From the NCBI RefSeq assembly GCF_025717675.1, contig NZ_JAJIRT010000011.1:62001-126000 (forward strand): a stretch of DNA of 64,000 bases, in the 5' to 3' direction. The notes below the pieces were generated by a model. That model saw only the letters and a program-made list of their open reading frames with translations. It was not told the origin of the DNA and made no database searches. The position numbers and the translations under genes are program-made. Numbering within the stretch: the first letter of the stretch is position 1; each line of letters begins with the position of its first letter. This document shows positions 1-8,928 of this stretch, piece by piece. Source of the DNA: Paucibacter sp. DJ2R-2. Lineage in GTDB: Bacteria > Pseudomonadota > Gammaproteobacteria > Burkholderiales > Burkholderiaceae_C.

Positions 1-3000
1 TCTGGCTGCTGGTCAGGGTGGCGGCCTGGGCCGTGGTCAGGGCGCGGATTTCGTCGGTGCTGAGGCTGCCGAGCTGGTTGTGCGGTGAGGTCACCAGGGC
101 CGCCACCTGGGCGGTGGTGAGCGCGCTGATCTGATCGCTGTTCAGCGCCGCAAACTGATCGCTGCTGAGCACGCGGATTGCGCCCGTGCTGAGTGCACGC
201 AGGTCGTCGGTCTGCAGCCGGGTGATCTGCTCGGTGCTCAGTCCCAAGACCTGCACGCTGCTCAGCGAGGCCGCCTGGGCGGTGCTCAGGGCGATGATCT
301 GCTCGCTGCTCAGCGCGCCAATCTGCGTCGAGCTCAGGCCGCGCAGGCCGGCGGTGCCGATGGCCGCGAAGTCCTCGGTGCTCAGGCTGCGCAATTGATC
401 GCTGCTCAGCGCGGCCATCTGGGCAGAGTTGATGGCAGCGAACTGCTGCGAAGTCAGGGCATTCAGGTCCTCGCTGCGCAAGCCCTGAACCTGGGTGCTG
501 GTCAGGGCATTGACCTGAGCGGTGCTCAAGGCTGCGATCTGATCCGAGCCCAAGGCCGCGAGCTGATCGGTGCTCAAGGCGCGCAGGGCGGCGCTGTTCA
601 AGGCGCGCAGGTCATCGCTGGCCAGCTTGGCCATCTGATCGCTGCTGAATCCTGCCACTTGGGCGCTGCTCAGGGTGCTGGCCTGTGCGGTGCTCAGGGC
701 GATGATCTGGTCACTGCTCAGCACGGCGAGCTGGGTCGAGCTCAGGCCGCGCAGGCCGCCCGTGCCGATGGCGGCAAAGTCTTCCGTGCCCAAGGTGCGC
801 AGCTGTTCGGTTGTCAGCGCTGCGATCAGGCTGGAGCTGATCTGGCGCAGTTGCTCACTGCCCAGTGCATTGAGGTCATCGCTGGCCAGGCTGCGGATCT
901 GGTCGCTGCGCAGGGCGTTGATCTGGGCCGTACCCAAATTGCGCCATTGCTCGCTGCTGAGCACCGCCAACTGGTCGCTGGAGAGCGCTCTCAGGGCGGC
1001 CGAGTTCAGAGCCATCAGGTCGTCCGTGGCCAGTTTGCTGAGCTGCTCGGTGCTCAAGCCCGGTACTTGAGCGGAGGTCAGCGAAGCGGCCTGAGCTGTC
1101 GTCAAAGCGATGATCTGATCGCTGCCGAGCGCCGCCAGCTGGATCGAGCTCAGGCCGCGCAAGCCGGCCGTACCGATGGCGGCGAAGTCTTCGGTGCTCA
1201 GGGCGCGCAGCTGTTCGGTCAGCAGGGCGGCGACCTGGGCGGAATTGATGGCCTTGAATTGGCTCGATGTGAACGCGTTGAGGTCATCGCTGGCCAGCGA
1301 CTGCACTTGTGTGCTGGTCAATGCATTGACCTGAGTCGTGGTCAAGGCGGCCAGCTGCTCGCTATTCAGGGCGGCCAGCTGGTCGGTGCCCAGGGCGCGC
1401 AAGGCGGCCGTCTTCAGGGCCCGCAGGTCTTCGGTGGCCAGGGCGGCGATCTGCTCGGTGCTCAGGCCACGCACCTGGGCACTGGTGAAGGCCGCCACTT
1501 GGGCGCTGCTGAGCGCCCGGATCTCGTCGCTGCTGAAACTGGCCAGCTGGTTGATGGGCGCGCTGCCCAGTGCGGCGATCTGTGCCGTGCTGAGGCTGGC
1601 CACCTGGTCCGAGCCCAAGGCTTGCAGTTGTTCACTGCTCAGTGATTTGATGACCGCGCTGCTCAGGGCGCGGAGATCATCGGTCTGGATCTTGGCCAGC
1701 TGCTCGGTGCTCAAGCCTTGCGTCTGTACGCTGTTCAAGGCGGCGGCTTGGGCCGTGCTCAGGGCGACGATCTGCTCCGTGCTCAGCGCGGCGATCTGCA
1801 CCGAACTGAAACCCTTCAGGCCGGCACTGCTGATGGCCGCAAAGTCTTCGCTGCGCAGGCCATGGACTTGTTCCGTGGTGAAGGCCGCAGCCTGGGCTGA
1901 GCTCAGTGCGCGAAACTGCGCCGTGGTCAAGGCGTTCAGGTCCTCGCTGCTCCAGGTCCTGATCTGCTCGCTCGTCAAGGCGTTGACCTGGGCCGTGCCC
2001 AGAGCCGCGATTTGCTCCGATCCCAGGGCGCTCAGCTGTTCGCTGCGCAAGGCGCGCAGGGCGGCGCTGCTGAGCGCGGCCACATCCTCGCTGGCCATCT
2101 TGGCAATTTGATCGCTGCTGAGGCCGGCCACCTGGGCGCTGGTCAGCGAGGCGGCTTGCGCCGTGCTCAAGGCCTTGATCTGATCGCTGGACAACCAGCC
2201 CAGCTGGGTCGAACTCAGACCACGCAGGCCGCCGGTACCGATGGCTGCGAAATCGTCGGTGGCCAGGCTGGCCAGCTGCTCGCTGCTCAAGGCCGCCACC
2301 TGGGCCGAGCTGAGCGCGCGGAACTGTGCCGTACTCAAGGCGCCCAGGTCTTCGCTGCGCAGGCTTTGGAATTGGCTGCTGCTCAGACCGTTGACCTGAG
2401 CCGTGCTCAGTGCCGCAATCTGGTCCGAGCCGAGAGCCGCCAACTGATCGCTGCTGAAGGCACGCAGGGCGCTGCTGCTGATGGCACGCAGGTCGTCGCT
2501 GGCCAGCTTGCTGATCTGCTCAGTCGTGAGGCCGGCTACTTGGGCGCTGTTCAAGGCAGCCGCTTGAGCCGTGGTCAGCGCGACGATCTGATCGCTGCTC
2601 AGCACGGTCAGCTGGGTTGAGCTCAGACCCTTGAAGCCGACCGTGCCGATGGCGGCCAGGTCTTCGGTGTTGAGGTTGCGCAGCTGTTCGGTGCCCAGGG
2701 CGGCCACCTGGGCCGAGCTGATGGCGCGGAACTGGGCGGTCGTCAGGGCATTGAAGTCTTCCGTGCCGAGGCTGCGCAGCTGGGTCGTGCTCAGGGCGTT
2801 GACCTGCGCGGTGGTGAGCGCGGCGAACTGGTCCGAGCCCAGGGCTGCGAGCTGGTCGCTGCTGAGCGCGCGCAGGGCGCCGGTGTTCAGTGCCTTCAGG
2901 TCATCGGTCGCCAGCTTGCTGATCTGCTCGGTCGAGAAGCCGGCCACCTGGGCGCTGTTCAGCGAGGCGGCCTGCGCGGTCGTCAGGGCGACGATCTGAT

Positions 3001-6000
3001 CGCTGCTCAATGCAGCCAGCTGGGTGGAGTTCAGGCCCCGGAGGCCAGCGGTGCCGATGGCGGCGAAGTCTTCGGTGCTCAGGGCGCGCAGCTGCTCGGT
3101 CAGCAGGGCAGCGACCTGGGCGGAATTGATGGCCTTGAACTGGTTGGACGTCAAGGCGTTCAGGTCTTCGCTGCTCAGCGACTGCACTTGCGTGCTGGTC
3201 AGGGCATTGACTTGCGCGGTGCTGAGCGCGGCGAACTGGTCCGAGCCGAGTACGGCCAGCTGGTCGGTGCCCAGGGCGCGCAAGGCATTGGTGTTGAGGG
3301 CGCGCAGATCCTCGGTCGCGAAAGCCGCCCATTGTTCGGTGCTCAGGCCACGCACTTGCGCGCTGTTGAGCACGGCGGCCTGGGCGGTGGTCAGGGCGCG
3401 GATCTCGTCCGTGCTCAGGGCCGCGAGCTGGTTGACCGGGGTGCTGGTCATGGCCCCGATTTGCGCGGTGGTCAGCACAGCGATTTGGTCCGAGTCCAGG
3501 GCCGCGATCTGCTCGCTGCTGAAGGCTTTCAGTGCGCCCGTGCCCAGGGCACGCAAGTCGTCGGTCTGCAGCTGGTGGATGTGTTCGGTGTTCAGGCCGG
3601 CGACCTGGGTGCTGCTGAGTGAGGCCGTTTGGGCCGTGCTCAGGGCGATGATCTGGTCACTGCTCAGCGCCGCGATCTGGCTGGAGCTGAAGCCGCGCAG
3701 GCCGGCGGTGCTGATCGCAGCGAAGTCCTCGGTGCTCAGCGCGCGGATCTGATCGGTGCTCAGTGCCGCGGTCTGGGCCGAGTTCAGGGCGCGGAACTGG
3801 GCCGTGCCCAGGGCCCCGAGGTCCTCGGTGCCCCAGGCGCGAATCTGGGTGCTGGTCAGCGCGCTGACTTGTGCGGTCGTCAGGGCGGCGATCTGGTCGG
3901 AGCCGAGTGCCGCCAACTGGTCGCTGCTGAAGGCGCGCAGGGCGCTGCTGCTGATGGCCCGCAGGTCGTCGCTGGCCAGCTTGCTGATTTGCTCGGTCGT
4001 GAGGCCGGCCACTTGGGCGCTGTTCAATGTCGCGGCTTGAGCCGTCGTCAGCGCGACGATCTGGTCGCTGCTCAGCACCGCCAGCTGGGTCGAGCTCAAA
4101 CCCTTGAATCCGACCGTGCCGATGGCAGCGAAGTCTTCGGTGTTGAGGCTGCTCAGCTGTTCAGTGCCCAGGGCGGCCACTTGGGCCGAGCTGATGGCGC
4201 GGAACTGGGTGGTCGTCAGGGCGTTGAAGTCTTCCGTGCCGAGGCTGCGCAGCTGGGTTGTGGTCAGGGCGTTGACCTGCGCCGTGGTGAGTGCGCCGAA
4301 CTGGTCCGAGCCCAGGGCTGCGAGCTGCTCGCTGCTCAGCGCACGAAGGGCGCCGGTGTTCAGGGCTTTGAGGTCATCGGTGGCCAGCTTGCTGATCTGC
4401 TCGGTCGAGAAGCCGACCACCTGGGCGCTGTTCAGCGAGGCGGCCTGCGCGGTCGTCAGGGCGACGACCTGATCGCTGCTCAATGCAGCCAGCTGGGTGG
4501 AGCTCAAGCCCTTGAGCCCGGCTGTGCCAATGGCCGCGAAGTCTTCAGTGCTCAAGGCACGCAGCTGTTCGGTCAGCAGGGCAGCGACCTGGGCGGAATT
4601 GATGGCCTTGAACTGGTTGGACGTCAAGGCGTTCAGGTCTTCGCTGCTCAGCGACTGCACTTGCGTGCTGGTCAGGGCATTGACTTGCGCGGTGCTGAGC
4701 GCGGCGAACTGGTCCGAGCCGAGCACGGCCAGCTGGTCGGTGCCCAGGGCGCGCAAGGCATTGGTATTGAGAGCGCGCAGATCCTCGGTCGCGAAGGCTG
4801 CCCATTGCTCGGTGCTCAGGCCACGCACTTGCGCGCTGTTGAGCACGGCGGCCTGGGCGGTGGTCAGGGCGCGGATCTCGTCCGTGCTCAGGGTCGCGAG
4901 CTGGTTGACCGGGGTGCTGGTCATGGCCGCGATTTGCGCGGTGGTCAGCACAGCGATCTGCTCCGAGTCCAGGGCGGCGATCTGCTCGCTGCTGAAGGCT
5001 TTCAGTGCGCCCGTGCCCAGGGCACGCAAGTCATCGGTCTGCAACTGCTTGACTTGTTCTGTGTTCAGGCCGGCCACCTGGGCGCTGCTGAGGGAGGCCG
5101 TTTGGGCCGTGCTCAGGGCGATGATCTGATCGCTGCTCAGCGCGGCGATTTGGCTGGAGCTGAAGCCTCGCAGGCCGGCGGTGCTGAGCGCGGCGAAGTC
5201 CTCGGTGCTCAGCGCGCGGATCTGATCGGTGCTCAGCGCTGCGGTCTGGGCCGAGTTCAGGGCTCGGAACTGGGCGCTGCCCAGGGCCCCGAGGTCCTCC
5301 GTGCCCCAGTTGCGGATCTGGGTGCTGGTCAGCGCGCTGACTTGTGCGGTCGTCAGGGCGGCGATCTGGTCGGAGCCGAGTGCCGCCAGCTGGTCGCTGC
5401 TGAAGGTGCGCAAGGCGCTGCTGCTGATGGCACGCAGGTCATCGCTGGCCAGCTTGCTGATTTGTTCGGTCGTGAGACCTGCCACTTGAGCGCTGTTCAG
5501 CGAGGCAGCCTGAGCGGTCGTCAATGCGACGATCTGGTCGCTGCTCAGTACGGCCAACTGGGTCGAGCTCAAACCCTTGAAACCAACCGTGCCGATGGCA
5601 GCGAAGTCTTCAGTATTGAGGCTGCTCAGCTGTTCGGTACCCAGGGCGGCCACTTGGGCCGAGCTGATGGCGCGGAACTGCGTGGTCGTCAGGGCGTTGA
5701 AGTCTTCCGTGCCGAGGCTGCGCAGCTGGTTCGTGCTCAGGGCATTGACCTGCGCGGTGGTGAGCGCGCCGAATTGGTCCGAGCCCAGGGCCGCAAGTTG
5801 CTCGCTGCTCAGCGCGCGCAGGGCGCCAGTGTTCAGTGCCTTCAGGTCATCGGTCGCCAGCTTGCTGATCTGCTCGGTCGAGAAGCCGGCCACCTGGGCG
5901 CTGTTCAGCGAGGCGGCCTGCGCCGTGGTCAAGGCGACGATTTGATCGCTACCGAGGGCGGCCAACTGGGTCGAGCTCAGGCCCTTGAGCCCGGCCGTAC

Positions 6001-6457
6001 CGATGGCGGCGAAGTCCTCGGTGCTCAGGGCACGCAGCTGCTCGGTCAGCAGGGCGGCGACCTGGGCGGAATTGATGGCCTTGAATTGGCTGGAGGTGAG
6101 TGCGTTCAGGTCTTCGGTCGCGAGGCCTTGAATTTGCGTGCTGCTCAGTGCATTGACTTGGGCCGTGCCCAAGGCGGCAAACTGGTCCGAGCTCCAAACC
6201 CCAAGCTGATCGGTGCCCAGGGCGCGCAAGGCACTGCTGCTCAGCGCGCGCAGGTCTTCGGTCTGGAAATGACGCACCTGCTCGCTGCTGAGCGAACGAA
6301 TGGCAAAGCTGCTCAGCGAGGCGAACTGCTGGCTGGTCAGCGCCTGGATCTGCTCGCTGGAGAACGCCGCCCAGTCTTCGCTGGAAAAGCGAGCGAGCGT
6401 GCGCGTGCCCAGACCGGCGATCTGGGCCGTCGTCAGATGCGTGACCAGAGTTGTCAT
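1..6457 (-). CDS. Giant octapeptide-repeat protein, N-terminal part (C-terminus beyond left edge)
   Basis: Reading the minus strand from the ATG at 6457 gives one frame that stays open to base 2, more than 2150 codons. From residue 8 onward the protein is an almost unbroken chain of octapeptides such as LTTAQIAG, FSSEDWAA, LSSEQVRH and LGTDQLGV, consensus L-[ST]-[ST]-x-[QED]-[ILVF]-x-A. There is no N-terminal signal peptide or membrane segment, because repeats begin at once. [ST]-x-x-[QE] resembles a helix N-cap box, so each unit may be a short helix; this is inference. A GGTGAG lies about 8 bases before the ATG. Lack of a Sec signal and great length would suit a type I-secreted surface protein with a C-terminal signal, but that end is not visible. 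Function unknown. The coding strand is certain from the phase of the repeat; the product name is not. Confidence 0.85.
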   Translation of the reverse strand, partial: MTTLVTHLTTAQIAGLGTRTLARFSSEDWAAFSSEQIQALTSQQFASLSSFAIRSLSSEQVRHFQTEDLRALSSSALRALGTDQLGVWSSDQFAALGTAQVNALSSTQIQGLATEDLNALTSSQFKAINSAQVAALLTEQLRALSTEDFAAIGTAGLKGLSSTQLAALGSDQIVALTTAQAASLNSAQVAGFSTEQISKLATDDLKALNTGALRALSSEQLAALGSDQFGALTTAQVNALSTNQLRSLGTEDFNALTTTQFRAISSAQVAALGTEQLSSLNTEDFAAIGTVGFKGLSSTQLAVLSSDQIVALTTAQAASLNSAQVAGLTTEQISKLASDDLRAISSSALRTFSSDQLAALGSDQIAALTTAQVSALTSTQIRNWGTEDLGALGSAQFRALNSAQTAALSTDQIRALSTEDFAALSTAGLRGFSSSQIAALSSDQIIALSTAQTASLSSAQVAGLNTEQVKQLQTDDLRALGTGALKAFSSEQIAALDSEQIAVLTTAQIAAMTSTPVNQLATLSTDEIRALTTAQAAVLNSAQVRGLSTEQWAAFATEDLRALNTNALRALGTDQLAVLGSDQFAALSTAQVNALTSTQVQSLSSEDLNALTSNQFKAINSAQVAALLTEQLRALSTEDFAAIGTAGLKGLSSTQLAALSSDQVVALTTAQAASLNSAQVVGFSTEQISKLATDDLKALNTGALRALSSEQLAALGSDQFGALTTAQVNALTTTQLRSLGTEDFNALTTTQFRAISSAQVAALGTEQLSSLNTEDFAAIGTVGFKGLSSTQLAVLSSDQIVALTTAQAATLNSAQVAGLTTEQISKLASDDLRAISSSALRAFSSDQLAALGSDQIAALTTAQVSALTSTQIRAWGTEDLGALGTAQFRALNSAQTAALSTDQIRALSTEDFAAISTAGLRGFSSSQIAALSSDQIIALSTAQTASLSSTQVAGLNTEHIHQLQTDDLRALGTGALKAFSSEQIAALDSDQIAVLTTAQIGAMTSTPVNQLAALSTDEIRALTTAQAAVLNSAQVRGLSTEQWAAFATEDLRALNTNALRALGTDQLAVLGSDQFAALSTAQVNALTSTQVQSLSSEDLNALTSNQFKAINSAQVAALLTEQLRALSTEDFAAIGTAGLRGLNSTQLAALSSDQIVALTTAQAASLNSAQVAGFSTEQISKLATDDLKALNTGALRALSSDQLAALGSDQFAALTTAQVNALSTTQLRSLGTEDFNALTTAQFRAISSAQVAALGTEQLRNLNTEDLAAIGTVGFKGLSSTQLTVLSSDQIVALTTAQAAALNSAQVAGLTTEQISKLASDDLRAISSSALRAFSSDQLAALGSDQIAALSTAQVNGLSSSQFQSLRSEDLGALSTAQFRALSSAQVAALSSEQLASLATDDFAAIGTGGLRGLSSTQLGWLSSDQIKALSTAQAASLTSAQVAGLSSDQIAKMASEDVAALSSAALRALRSEQLSALGSEQIAALGTAQVNALTSEQIRTWSSEDLNALTTAQFRALSSAQAAAFTTEQVHGLRSEDFAAISSAGLKGFSSVQIAALSTEQIVALSTAQAAALNSVQTQGLSTEQLAKIQTDDLRALSSAVIKSLSSEQLQALGSDQVASLSTAQIAALGSAPINQLASFSSDEIRALSSAQVAAFTSAQVRGLSTEQIAALATEDLRALKTAALRALGTDQLAALNSEQLAALTTTQVNALTSTQVQSLASDDLNAFTSSQFKAINSAQVAALLTEQLRALSTEDFAAIGTAGLRGLSSIQLAALGSDQIIALTTAQAASLTSAQVPGLSTEQLSKLATDDLMALNSAALRALSSDQLAVLSSEQWRNLGTAQINALRSDQIRSLASDDLNALGSEQLRQISSSLIAALTTEQLRTLGTEDFAAIGTGGLRGLSSTQLAVLSSDQIIALSTAQASTLSSAQVAGFSSDQMAKLASDDLRALNSAALRALSTDQLAALGSDQIAALSTAQVNALTSTQVQGLRSEDLNALTSQQFAAINSAQMAALSSDQLRSLSTEDFAAIGTAGLRGLSSTQIGALSSEQIIALSTAQAASLSSVQVLGLSTEQITRLQTDDLRALSTGAIRVLSSDQFAALNSDQISALTTAQVAALVTSPHNQLGSLSTDEIRALTTAQAATLTSSQ
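74..1546 (-). repeat. Higher-order repeat copy, 1473 bp (491 codons)
   Basis: The landmark P-x-NQL followed by S-x-DEIRAL marks an octapeptide widened to 11 residues. Its codons for NQL recur at plus-strand positions 74, 1547, 3428 and 4901. The interval 74-1547 is 1473 bases, that is 60 octapeptides plus the 11-residue unit. This copy is more diverged than those at 3428 and 4901. Confidence 0.7.
1547..3427 (-). repeat. Higher-order repeat copy, 1881 bp (1473 + 408)
   Basis: This interval between NQL landmarks is 408 bases longer than the others. 408 bases equal 17 octapeptides (136 residues), which is also the spacing of the internal sub-repeat marked by the ED-F-A-A-I/L-x-T codons. The array therefore seems to have gained or kept one extra 136-residue block here without losing frame. 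Confidence 0.65.
3428..4900 (-). repeat. Higher-order repeat copy, 1473 bp, near-identical to the next copy
   Basis: Stretches of more than 100 bases around 3180-3480 reappear with only scattered substitutions exactly 1473 bases later, around 4653-4953. This indicates a recent in-frame duplication or gene conversion. Confidence 0.8.
4901..6373 (-). repeat. Higher-order repeat copy, decaying toward the protein N-terminus
   Basis: Same order of sub-blocks as the copy at 3428-4900. The match fades over the last few hundred bases, and the landmark NQL unit expected near 6374 is absent, so the array probably ends here. Octapeptide phase continues to the start codon. Confidence 0.6.
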
Positions 6458-6994
6458 GGTTGGCTCACCGGCTGCGTTGCCATGGCGCTGTATCCTCGGA
6501 TTGCGTTCCGGGCGGCGGCGTGAAAGGCCTGGGTCTGGCTGGAGTTCCTGCTCGTCCTAACACCCGTACTCGGCTGCGCCCACCCCGGCCCAGGGGCATG
6601 GCGACTGGCCTGCACAGGCGTTTGCACGCGGCGCATCGGTCGAGCGCTGCGTTCAGCAGCTCCCGTTCGCGGCGCGGCAAATTCCACAAAAGAGCAGACA
6701 AACAAGGTCTTTTCCAAGCACCGTTCGGCTGCCCGCGTGCTAGCGATTTCGGCGCCGGTCCAGAGGACTTGAGCGCTCGAATTTGCCAGTGCGGCGGTTT
6801 GACACAGGGCGGCGGTGTTCATGAAAAGTTTTTTCTCAAGTTTCTTCCAGGTTTGCCGATGCTAGAGACGGACGCCCTGCGCGAAGGCCCCATAAACGGG
6901 GCCATTACTCGCCTGTTCGCGTCCTATGGCGTGGGGGTGTGCGGTTGTAATGTGCAGACCGCAAGCTGCGGTGAGCCCGAGCGCGCCCTGAGCC
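6458..6994. other. Divergent intergenic region, 537 bp
   Basis: Lies between the start of the giant repeat gene (leftward) and a glycosyltransferase gene (rightward), so it must carry promoters for one or both. A perfect TTGACA is seen on the plus strand at 6799-6804, but only a poor -10 (TGAAAA) follows at 17 bases. Short frames exist on both strands without convincing codon use or ribosome sites. No gene is supported here. Confidence 0.6.
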
Positions 6995-7951
6995 ATGCAC
7001 ATCACCACCTTGATCCCGGCCTACAAGACCAAGTACCTGCAGGAGCTGCTGGCCGGCCTGCTCACGCAGACCCATAAGTCGGACCGCATCATCGTGTCCG
7101 ACGACAGCCCGAACGGCGAGTTCAGCGAGGCCCTGCGTTCACCGCGTTATGCCCAGTGGGTGGCGGCCTTGCCGCTGGAGATTCACCGCGGGCCCCGTGC
7201 CGGCGCGTATGAGAACTTCAAACATCTGGTCAAACTCTGGGGCGGCAGCGGTGAGCTTTTTCACATCCTGCTCGACGACGATGTGATCTTTCCCGACTTC
7301 TACACCCAGCATCTGGCGGCGCACGCCATGGCCGAGGTGTCCTGCAGCATCAGCGCGCGCTGGACCGCCAATGAGCGCGGTCAGCCCATCGAAGGCATGC
7401 CGATTCCTGAGGCCATCTTCAGCTCCAACAACCGCATGCTCTCGGTCGGGCCGAACGCCTTGTTCAGCAGCACCGTGCCCCTGTGTCAGAACTGGCTGGG
7501 CGAGTTTTCCAACTGTGTGGTGCGGGCGCGTTGCGCCGAACTGCTGGCGCAGCCGGCGTTTGGCGAGGTGTCTTATGCCGGCTTGTGGGACCTGGGTTTT
7601 TTTCTGGCGGCCAGCCTGCAAGCGCCGGTGGCCTATATCCAGGACCGTCTGGGCTATTTCCGCGCCGGTGGCGAAGGGCACTCGGCCCAGTTCAATGGCC
7701 CCCATATGAAGGGTGCCCATCTCGGCTTTGTCGCCCTGGCGATTGGCGGCCTGCGTCTGGGCAAGCTCAGTGAGGCACAGGCCCAGCTTTGCTACCGCGG
7801 CATTGGCAATGCCCTGAGCAAGGGCTATGCCGAGCAGGCCGATATGCAGGGCTTCGCCCAGCTATTGCCACGCATGGCCGCCGGTGAACCCGGCAGCGAG
7901 GCCGAGTTCCTGCTGGCCTGGCGCCAGTTCCTCGACACCCACGGCTTCTGA
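6995..7951 (+). CDS. Family 2 glycosyltransferase
   Basis: 318 residues. It opens with a GT-A fold signature: the ITTLIPAYK strand, then IIVSDDSP near residue 35, and ILLDDDVIFPDF near residue 90, which supplies the DxD-type nucleotide-sugar/metal site. It probably transfers a sugar from a nucleotide donor in the cytoplasm; donor and acceptor cannot be told. No membrane segment is evident. Start is the ATG at 6995, where homology-like sequence begins. The acyltransferase gene follows after 16 bases, suggesting co-transcription and a shared job in making or decorating a glycan. The divergent neighbour is the giant Ser/Thr-rich repeat protein, so protein glycosylation is possible but unproven. 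Confidence 0.8.
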   Translation: MHITTLIPAYKTKYLQELLAGLLTQTHKSDRIIVSDDSPNGEFSEALRSPRYAQWVAALPLEIHRGPRAGAYENFKHLVKLWGGSGELFHILLDDDVIFPDFYTQHLAAHAMAEVSCSISARWTANERGQPIEGMPIPEAIFSSNNRMLSVGPNALFSSTVPLCQNWLGEFSNCVVRARCAELLAQPAFGEVSYAGLWDLGFFLAASLQAPVAYIQDRLGYFRAGGEGHSAQFNGPHMKGAHLGFVALAIGGLRLGKLSEAQAQLCYRGIGNALSKGYAEQADMQGFAQLLPRMAAGEPGSEAEFLLAWRQFLDTHGF

Positions 7952-7967
7952 GTCCCGGCCCACCGAC

Positions 7968-8627
7968 ATGAGCATGCAAAACCGTCTGGAACGCTGGCGT
8001 GGTCTGATCTCGCGCAGCCCGCCTTTCGAGCTCGAGACCTGGGTGCGCGCGCTGCTGGTGCACTACTTCTTTCATGTCTCCGACAAGGGCCGGATCGAGA
8101 TCAGCGGGGCCGGCTCGCGCAATCTCAACTTCCTCACACCTACAGTGCTCAAGGGGGCAGGGCGCATTCGCCTGGCCACCAGCACGGTGTTCGGTGTACC
8201 GCGTTCACCGGGCAGCTATGCCTGCAGCTATGTCGAGGCGCGCACGCCCGACTCGCTGATTGAAGTCGGCCCTGGCACGGTGTTCAACAACCGCTTGAAC
8301 TTGATTTCGGAAGGCGCTGCCATCCGTTTCGGTGCCAACTGCCTGGTTGGTGCCGAGCTCCAGGTCATGGACAGCAATCTGCACGACCTGCGCCTGGACC
8401 ACCGCCGCGAGCCCGACCCGCAGCCGGCCGAAGTCGTCATTGGCGACGAGGTCTTCATCGGCTCGCGTGTGACCATACTCAAGGGCGTGCGCATCGGTCG
8501 CGGTTGCGTGATCGCGGCCGGCTCGGTGCTGTCTCCGCATTTCCAGGCGCCCGAGCTGTCCATCGTGGCGGGCAATCCGGCGCGGGTGGTAGGGCGGGTG
8601 GACGAGAGACCGGACGGAAGCGCCTGA
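7968..8627 (+). CDS. Left-handed beta-helix (hexapeptide) acyltransferase
   Basis: 219 residues. The middle and C-terminal parts show imperfect hexapeptide turns (IRFGANCLVGAEL, VVIGDEVFIGSRVTIL, VRIGRGCVIAAGSVL) and the closing IVAGNPARVVG typical of WbbJ/NodL/maltose-O-acetyltransferase-type enzymes. It likely acetylates a sugar hydroxyl using acetyl-CoA. Start is the ATG at 7968, 16 bases past the glycosyltransferase stop; an ATG two codons later is an alternative. Frames reaching further upstream overlap the glycosyltransferase and are not needed. Substrate unknown; pairing with a glycosyltransferase points to a surface polysaccharide or glycan. Confidence 0.8.
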   Translation: MSMQNRLERWRGLISRSPPFELETWVRALLVHYFFHVSDKGRIEISGAGSRNLNFLTPTVLKGAGRIRLATSTVFGVPRSPGSYACSYVEARTPDSLIEVGPGTVFNNRLNLISEGAAIRFGANCLVGAELQVMDSNLHDLRLDHRREPDPQPAEVVIGDEVFIGSRVTILKGVRIGRGCVIAAGSVLSPHFQAPELSIVAGNPARVVGRVDERPDGSA

Positions 8628-8719
8628 GTTCAAGGAACGAGGCTCACGGAGCCTCTCAACTCGCGCAGTGCCGGGGCTTGCGAAGCATTTTCTGTGCTGC
8701 CTGGATGCGGCACGGAGCC

Positions 8720-8850
8720 GTCGTTCTCTGCGGTTTCAGTTCGAACGCAGAGTGCGCGGAGGACTGCAGAGGTCGCAGAGAGAGGAACAAGACTGTCGTC
8801 TCAGCGTACTTTGCGGTTCTCTGCGAGCTCTGCGTGCCGAAACTACCTGG
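8720..8850. repeat. Imperfect palindromic element rich in CTCTGCG/CGCAGAG
   Basis: Within the 301-base gap after the acyltransferase gene, runs of CGCAGAG and GCAGAG near 8744-8795 face TCTCTGCG and CTCTGCG near 8818-8837, so the RNA or DNA strand could fold into a long broken hairpin. Its six-frame translations are low-complexity Arg/Cys/Leu-rich text like that often mis-annotated as short proteins next to such intergenic elements in many bacteria. It may act as a terminator between the convergent genes 7968-8627 (plus) and 8929-9891 (minus). The rest of 8628-8928 shows nothing else. Confidence 0.45.
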
Positions 8851-8928
8851 CGGAAGACCGTTCAGCGCCGGCTCCGGCCACTGAATCTAGTAGTCCGCCA
8901 TCCCGCCCTCAAGCCTGGGCCGCCCCCA

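Noticed and set aside
1-6457. CRISPR-like or satellite DNA array
   Set aside because: Repeat period is 24 bases without unique spacers, and protein-level conservation with frame keeping shows it is coding.
3629-6523. 964-codon plus-strand frame rich in GAQG/AQ repeats (also 395-1645 and 2012-2620)
   Set aside because: Its codons are the exact antisense of the minus-strand octapeptide codons; it is broken by stops in places while the minus frame is open throughout, and it has no plausible start signal.
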